From a virus, in IMG/VR virus record IMGVR_UViG_3300044630_002050, positions 1 through 24,156 of that record: a DNA stretch of 24,156 nt; one strand, given 5' to 3'. The first letter of the stretch is position 1. Every line of letters begins with the position of its first letter. Position numbers and translations under genes: made by a program. Under the pieces are notes generated by a model, which was given only the letters and a program-made list of their open reading frames with translations, had not been told where the DNA came from and did not search any database. This document shows, piece by piece, positions 21,373-24,156 of the stretch.

Positions 21373-21548
21373 CTGATTATCTCCTCTTTGCAGTCTGCGC
21401 AGACCCACTGTCCACTCTCAAAGTCGTATGGCTTGAGGAATGTCCATGTGCCTTCTCCGAAGTATCCACATTCACATTCCAATTCAGGCATGTCGTCAAT
21501 GTTGTCTTCCGTTATTTCAAGCGTGTCTAGGTCTTTATAGGTATCCAC
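21369..21548 (-). CDS. small Cys-x-Cys / Cys-x2-Cys protein (59 aa)
   Basis: GTG start at 21548 with AAGGAG 6 nt upstream. The N-terminus is acidic (MDTYKDLDTLEITEDNIDDM). The C-terminal half has LECECGYFGEGTW and WVCADCKEE, together a likely four-cysteine zinc knuckle. Its stop overlaps the next start by ATGA, and promoter P2 lies 31 bp upstream. It is just below the usual 60-aa limit. Function unknown. Confidence 0.72.
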   Translation of the reverse strand: MDTYKDLDTLEITEDNIDDMPELECECGYFGEGTWTFLKPYDFESGQWVCADCKEEIIR

Positions 21549-21578
21549 GGTTGCTCCTTTGTGGTTGGTGATAATTCC

Positions 21579-21607
21579 ATGTTATGGATAGTAAGGGGTA
21601 CTTCCAA
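21579..21607 (-). promoter_or_regulatory. early promoter P2
   Basis: -35 TTGGAA (21602-21607), 17-bp spacer containing CTTACTATCC, -10 TAACAT (21579-21584). It feeds the 59-aa/161-aa operon. It is divergent from the plus-strand gene at 21702. Confidence 0.65.
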
Positions 21608-21701
21608 CATTCTTAGAAAGATTTATAAGAAACTTGCGCCCCGACTGGGTGCCCCGGTGTTGTATTATTATTTCACAAGATTTATTCAGAAGGAAAACAT
21701 C

Positions 21702-21938
21702 ATGAGAAAACTTACTCCAGAAGAAGCATTGGCAAAAGTAGTAGCGTTTGAGAAGACGTCCGGGGCTGTCGTTGAGTCAGCACCAAAGAAGCAAGATGCT
21801 GAACCAAAGGGCATCGGTTCCGATTCGTTCGTGATGCCAGTCGCTAAAGCAGTTGAAGTCGCCGAAGTTGTTGAAGTCGCCGAAGTTGTTCTGGCCCCAG
21901 AGGCCGCTGCAAAAAGTAAGAAAAAAGAAGAAAAGTAA
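21702..21938 (+). CDS. short low-complexity protein (78 aa) on the opposite strand
   Basis: Start MRKLTPEEALAKVV at 21702 has AGAAGGA upstream; a longer frame from 21561 runs through the promoter region and is rejected. The middle repeats VEVAEV (VEVAEVVEVAEVV), and the tail is Lys-rich (AAAKSKKKEEK). The repeat and charged tail suggest a flexible protein, such as a nucleoid-like or scaffold-like factor. It is the only rightward gene between 17.1 and 24.1 kb. TATTAT at 21663-21668 is a possible -10. Family not recognised. Confidence 0.6.
   Translation: MRKLTPEEALAKVVAFEKTSGAVVESAPKKQDAEPKGIGSDSFVMPVAKAVEVAEVVEVAEVVLAPEAAAKSKKKEEK
21852..21887 (+). repeat. 18-bp tandem repeat in the 78-aa gene
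   Basis: Two perfect copies (21852-21869, 21870-21887) of GTTGAAGTCGCCGAAGTT, encoding VEVAEV. A recent duplication within a low-complexity segment. Confidence 0.8.
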
Positions 21939-21999
21939 AAAAGGCTAGGGGTAGGTCAGTTACCAAAAAGTTGGATTTCTGAATAAACGCGCAGCGTGA

Positions 22000-22013
22000 C
22001 TCTTCCACCACCG
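22000..22013 (-). repeat. CGGTGGTGGAA motif, copy 5 (variant end)
   Basis: CGGTGGTGGAAGAG on the minus strand, 9 bp after the stop of the 144-aa gene, with upstream TAGCACTGA shared with the copy at 17333. The last bases differ (AAGAG for AAAG). Confidence 0.45.
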
Positions 22014-22022
22014 TCAGTGCTA

Positions 22023-22457
22023 CTAAAAGGGTGCTGTGGTTTTTAGGTCAGTCAGTGCGTGTATAAACACTTTTTCGTAGTTGACCCACGACTCGTCGTC
22101 TTCTGCGCACATGCTGCCTAGTATTCCCAGTTCTGCATCAGACGCCTGAGTTGCAACCCATTGCAGGTGGTCCCGCGATATCTTCAACTCGTAGTCTGCA
22201 TAGTCGTCCAACATCACAGATGCTTGTGCCCTCAGTGCAGAGGGTTCGTACCCCACTGAATGTAACCCGTAAAGCACTCGCTCCATGGCTCGGGGCTCCA
22301 GGGGGAGACCGTTGAGTATTGCAACGTTAGCGATTTCATGGTCTGAACCGTTTTCAAGAAGATGTTCATCAGTCTCGTTTAGGTTTTCTCCGATAACGAC
22401 GTAACAGTTTCGTGAGTCCAAGACGGTTCCTGTTTGAATGTCAACAATAAGTGCCAT
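22023..22457 (-). CDS. hypothetical early protein (144 aa)
   Basis: Start MALIVDIQTGTVLDSRN at 22457 (TAATG overlap with the upstream gene). The N-terminus is beta-like (ALIVDIQTGTVL, CYVVIGE), the rest helical with many acidic residues (DEHLLENGSDHEI, ASVMLDDYADYEL) and a VLYGLHSVGYEP segment. Not recognised. It is the last gene of the four-gene set led by promoter P3. Acidic small proteins in phage early regions are sometimes host-takeover or DNA-mimic proteins; no specific evidence here. Confidence 0.66.
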   Translation of the reverse strand: MALIVDIQTGTVLDSRNCYVVIGENLNETDEHLLENGSDHEIANVAILNGLPLEPRAMERVLYGLHSVGYEPSALRAQASVMLDDYADYELKISRDHLQWVATQASDAELGILGSMCAEDDESWVNYEKVFIHALTDLKTTAPF

Positions 22458-22735
22458 TAGATGAACGCCACCTCTATTGCGATTTCGCTCTGTGTGCCAC
22501 ATTGGTCATCATGAGCCTCAAGCCATGCCTGAATCTCTTTGGTGATTTCCTGCCATCCAGCACGCCAGAAACCGTTATCGTTCAAAAAGTCGTACAACTC
22601 GTCTGGATTCGGCAACTCTCTGAACTTGTCTGGAAACTCCTCGTCGGGAATAAAGAAGTAATCCCATTTTGCATAAGTTGGACCGTCGGGGTACGAGACC
22701 TCCGTAAGGATTCGTATGTGGTGAGAAGTTGTCAT
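22457..22735 (-). CDS. hypothetical early protein (92 aa)
   Basis: Start MTTSHHIRIL at 22735 overlaps the previous stop (ATGA). A beta strand (HIRILTEVSYP), an acidic aromatic patch (KWDYFFIPDEEFPDKF) and an amphipathic tail (WRAGWQEITKEIQAWLEAH) are visible. Not recognised. It is in a chain of three overlapping genes, so probably made in step with its neighbours. Confidence 0.66.
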   Translation of the reverse strand: MTTSHHIRILTEVSYPDGPTYAKWDYFFIPDEEFPDKFRELPNPDELYDFLNDNGFWRAGWQEITKEIQAWLEAHDDQCGTQSEIAIEVAFI

Positions 22736-22914
22736 TCTGTTACCTCGTAGACATCCCATGGACGGTCCCAGCCACTGTCGCCGTCTAGGTCTCGTGTTTT
22801 TAGTTGCGCTTCGGTGAGACGGTCATAGGCAATCAGTGCCTCTTCTTCGTTCTCTGCTTCAAACTCGTATGAGTGGTTGATGCTCTCTGTTACTTGAACA
22901 ATGTATCTCTTCAT
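22732..22914 (-). CDS. small alpha/beta early protein, DpnD/PcfM-like (60 aa)
   Basis: MKRYIVQVTESINHSYEFEA forms a strand-turn-strand. It is followed by the helix NEEEALIAYDRLTEA and a closing strand PWDVYEV. This beta-beta-alpha-beta layout with E-x-E-E-A-L/I at the helix start resembles DpnD/PcfM-type small proteins; the match is weak. The -10 of promoter P3 ends 6 nt before the ATG, so the mRNA is probably leaderless. Confidence 0.68.
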   Translation of the reverse strand: MKRYIVQVTESINHSYEFEAENEEEALIAYDRLTEAQLKTRDLDGDSGWDRPWDVYEVTE

Positions 22915-22920
22915 GGCTCC

Positions 22921-22949
22921 ATCCTAGGGGTAGTAAGGGTCAGTCACAA
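22921..22949 (-). promoter_or_regulatory. early promoter P3, leaderless
   Basis: -35 TTGTGA (22944-22949), 17-bp spacer containing CTTACTACCC, -10 TAGGAT (22921-22926). The -10 is six bases from ATG 22914. The -35 lies in the last codons of the upstream gene. Confidence 0.66.
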
Positions 22950-23197
22950 CCTGCAGGGTCATTATTGAGGACAATGTTTTTGCGCTCAACCCAGCGACGC
23001 CCAGTTCCAAGCACTGGAGTTACTTCCAAGTCCAAGTGACCGTATCGTCGGCGAGCCCCGAGAACCATCACATTTACTGTGAGTCCCTCTTGCTCAATGG
23101 TTCCGTGACAGTTCAGGTAGGCGTTTAGGTCTAACTTTCCGTCTGATGTACGGGCTACTGCCGTATCGTTTGTTGATGGTGTGTCCACAATGTTCAT
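22940..23197 (-). CDS. hypothetical early protein (85 aa)
   Basis: Start MNIVDTPSTND at 23197 with AAAGGAAA upstream; longer frame rejected. After a flexible N-terminus (to about residue 25) it has beta-rich stretches LTVNVMVLGARRRYGHLDLEV and TGRRWVERKNIVL, with an Arg-rich centre. The motif RRRYGHLDL...GTGRRWVERKNI appears conserved in style, possibly a nucleic-acid-binding beta sheet. Family not recognised. Expressed from P4. Confidence 0.68.
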   Translation of the reverse strand: MNIVDTPSTNDTAVARTSDGKLDLNAYLNCHGTIEQEGLTVNVMVLGARRRYGHLDLEVTPVLGTGRRWVERKNIVLNNDPAGCD

Positions 23198-23225
23198 TTT
23201 GTTTCCTTTTGTGTTTAGGGTTTGT

Positions 23226-23254
23226 AGGGTACTGATAGAAAACCCCCATGACAA
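23226..23254 (-). promoter_or_regulatory. early promoter P4 embedded in a terminator
   Basis: -35 TTGTCA (23249-23254), 17-bp spacer, -10 TACCCT (23226-23231). The spacer core is diverged (CTATCAG rather than CTTACTACCC). The -35 is the 3' arm of the terminator at 23239-23279. It is the least conserved member of the family. Confidence 0.5.
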
Positions 23255-23279
23255 CCTGTTGCCAGATGTCACGGGGGTT
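23239..23279 (-). terminator. intrinsic terminator after the 160-aa gene
   Basis: Minus-strand RNA would fold AACCCCC-G-TGACA against TGTCA-U-GGGGGUU, 12 Watson-Crick pairs plus one G-U, with a 13-nt loop. It is followed by UUUU. Good intrinsic terminator. The 3' arm carries the -35 of P4. Confidence 0.72.
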
Positions 23280-23304
23280 CACGGGGCTTCGCCCTCAGTC
23301 TTGG

Positions 23305-23787
23305 TTACCAAGAACTTTGGTAAGAGAAGTCCCATTCGGGGGGCATGGCTAGGCAAGCGTTCACTATTTCAATCGTGTCACGCAAGTCCGAGTAGTAATA
23401 CTCGTCATAATCTGTGTTTCCAAAAAAGAAACCACTCTGAGTAGGAAGCATTTTCTTCGCTGACTCGTTTGTTTCCAACAGACCTTTGTCCATGATGACT
23501 ACTTCGCATAGGTTTTTCAGTTCCTGTAACTTTTCACGGTCTACCGTGTATGAGCCACAGTCATCTACGCCACCTTGACAGTTGTCCACAAACCATTGGT
23601 GGATAGCGTTAGCCTTGCGCCAGTATCCAACGCTGATAGAAACTTCGGCACTAGGAAACTCTTTGCGTACATAGGTCTCTGCTCCGACAGTTTTCAGAAC
23701 TCCGTCAAACTGCTCTTTGCTCTGCTCTCCACGCCATTCGGCTGGTGACAGATACTTTTTTGCTGATAGGTATTGGTCTAATCCCAT
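23305..23787 (-). CDS. conserved MGLD-type phage protein (160 aa)
   Basis: Starts MGLDQYLSAKKYLSPAEWRGE, the N-terminal signature of a family common in phages and bacteria and sometimes mislabelled as a phosphoglycerate kinase. Typical features follow: VSISVGYWRKANAIHQWFVDN, DDCGSYTVDREKLQELKNL, FFFGNTDYDEYYYSDLRDTIEIV. It is soluble, acidic and aromatic-rich; function unknown. The AAGGAG ribosome site lies upstream, promoter P5 31 bp further, and it is followed by a terminator, so it forms a single-gene unit. Confidence 0.8.
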   Translation of the reverse strand: MGLDQYLSAKKYLSPAEWRGEQSKEQFDGVLKTVGAETYVRKEFPSAEVSISVGYWRKANAIHQWFVDNCQGGVDDCGSYTVDREKLQELKNLCEVVIMDKGLLETNESAKKMLPTQSGFFFGNTDYDEYYYSDLRDTIEIVNACLAMPPEWDFSYQSSW

Positions 23788-23817
23788 TTCAGTTCTCCTT
23801 TTGTTTGGTGTACTTTC

Positions 23818-23846
23818 ATACTATGGGTAGTAAGCGTCAATAACAA
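23818..23846 (-). promoter_or_regulatory. early promoter P5 for the MGLD-type gene
   Basis: -35 TTGTTA (23841-23846), 17-bp spacer with CTTACTACCC, -10 TAGTAT (23818-23823). With P1 it is the best-conserved copy; it follows two terminator-like hairpins. Confidence 0.68.
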
Positions 23847-23854
23847 CCCGACAT

Positions 23855-23877
23855 AAAAACTTATTCGGGGAGCCCCG
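23855..23877 (-). terminator. CGGGG-CCCCG hairpin with T-tract
   Basis: CGGGGAGCCCCG (23866-23877) is a short GC-rich hairpin. On the minus strand it is followed by AATAAGTTTTT. It backs up the longer terminator at 23889-23932 and lies just before P5. Confidence 0.45.
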
Positions 23878-23888
23878 ACGCACACCAC

Positions 23889-23932
23889 AAAAGGGAGTGA
23901 GGTCGCTACCTGTCGGTGCGTATCTCACTCCC
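23889..23932 (-). terminator. intrinsic terminator after the right-edge gene
   Basis: GGGAGTGAG (23893-23901) and CTCACTCCC (23924-23932) form a perfect 9-bp stem with a 22-nt loop. TTTT follows on the minus strand. It ends transcription of the partial gene at 23947. Confidence 0.65.
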
Positions 23933-23946
23933 CTATGTGGGGGGAT

Positions 23947-24156
23947 TTATTTGATGAAGCGAGCCACACCCTTGTAGGTGCTGGTGTTGATGGTTTCCTC
24001 GTCAGTCATTTTCAGAACTGCGATAGCGTTTTCCAACTCCTCAATGTCGGACTTCATTGACCAATCGTTCAGGTTTTCAGGCTCTTTCGGTGCTTTTACG
24101 GAAGCAGGGAACTCAACGGTGATTTCGTACTTGTTGTTTTCCTCGTTGTAGCGATA
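23947..24156 (-). CDS. partial CDS, C-terminal 69 aa, hypothetical
   Basis: Open to the right edge of the window, so the start is missing. Visible sequence begins YRYNEENNKYEITVEF, continues PKEPENLNDWSMKSDIEELENAI and ends TNTSTYKGVARFIK-like (INTSTYKGVARFIK). It is acidic and helical in the middle (MKSDIEELENAIAVLKMTDEE) with a basic end. Coding character is supported by the clean frame and a terminator after the stop. Not recognised. Confidence 0.62.
   Translation of the reverse strand, partial: YRYNEENNKYEITVEFPASVKAPKEPENLNDWSMKSDIEELENAIAVLKMTDEETINTSTYKGVARFIK

Overview
The window looks like a piece of a tailed-phage genome (or a metagenomic phage contig) from an actinobacterial host. 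Three things support this. There is a rightward block of tail-fibre, lysis and holin genes. There is a tightly overlapped leftward block of small early genes. There is also a WhiB-type Fe-S regulator, a family confined to Actinobacteria and their phages. Moderate base composition, collagen-like fibres and a Thr-rich/FN3 surface protein fit an aquatic actinobacterial phage, but that host guess is inference. No integrase, terminase, capsid or polymerase gene is visible, so lifestyle cannot be decided.

Layout. (1) 10-5711, + strand: adsorption module. It holds two fibres sharing an N-terminal anchor (10-1974, 2129-2956) with a 52-aa assembly-like protein between them, an 88-aa protein, a GT4 glycosyltransferase and a third collagen-like fibre ending in a peptidase S74 chaperone. 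(2) 5747-9862, + strand: a zinc protein, a large membrane-anchored surface protein, an M15-like endolysin and three small membrane proteins (holin candidates). (3) 9852-10630, - strand: two winged-helix regulators. (4) 10718-13495, + strand: a small DNA-binding-like protein, a metallophosphoesterase, a membrane protein, a proteasome beta-like Ntn hydrolase with an intact Thr/Asp/Lys triad, and WhiB. (5) 13492-15133, - strand: replication-type proteins followed by two tandem ribbon-helix-helix proteins. (6) About 15180-17345: a segment of different texture, with a NMAD1/DUF1599-like gene, a divergent helicase-associated/sigma4-like gene pair and CG-rich palindromes. It is dotted with a 13-bp motif, CGGTGGTGGAAAG. 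(7) 17352-24156, mostly - strand: early genes, including a MoxR-type AAA+ ATPase paired with a HExxH/VWA protein.

The strongest undescribed signal is regulatory. Six leftward early promoters share a -35/17 bp/-10 architecture and a conserved spacer core, CTTACTACCC, which suggests one factor controls the early regulon. Two of them sit directly on the 3' arm or tail of an intrinsic terminator, giving terminator-promoter relays between operons. Several genes have a TANNNT box 6-7 nt before the start codon, the signature of leaderless mRNAs common in Actinobacteria. The proteasome-like gene has its own TTGACA promoter and an 11-bp perfect inverted repeat that reaches into its start codon.

Nine complete genes below the usual 60-aa cutoff or with internal starts were re-read by hand: 1971-2129, 8026-8199, 13823-13990, 17352-17498, 21369-21548 and corrected starts elsewhere. 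One partial gene runs off the right edge (23947-24156).
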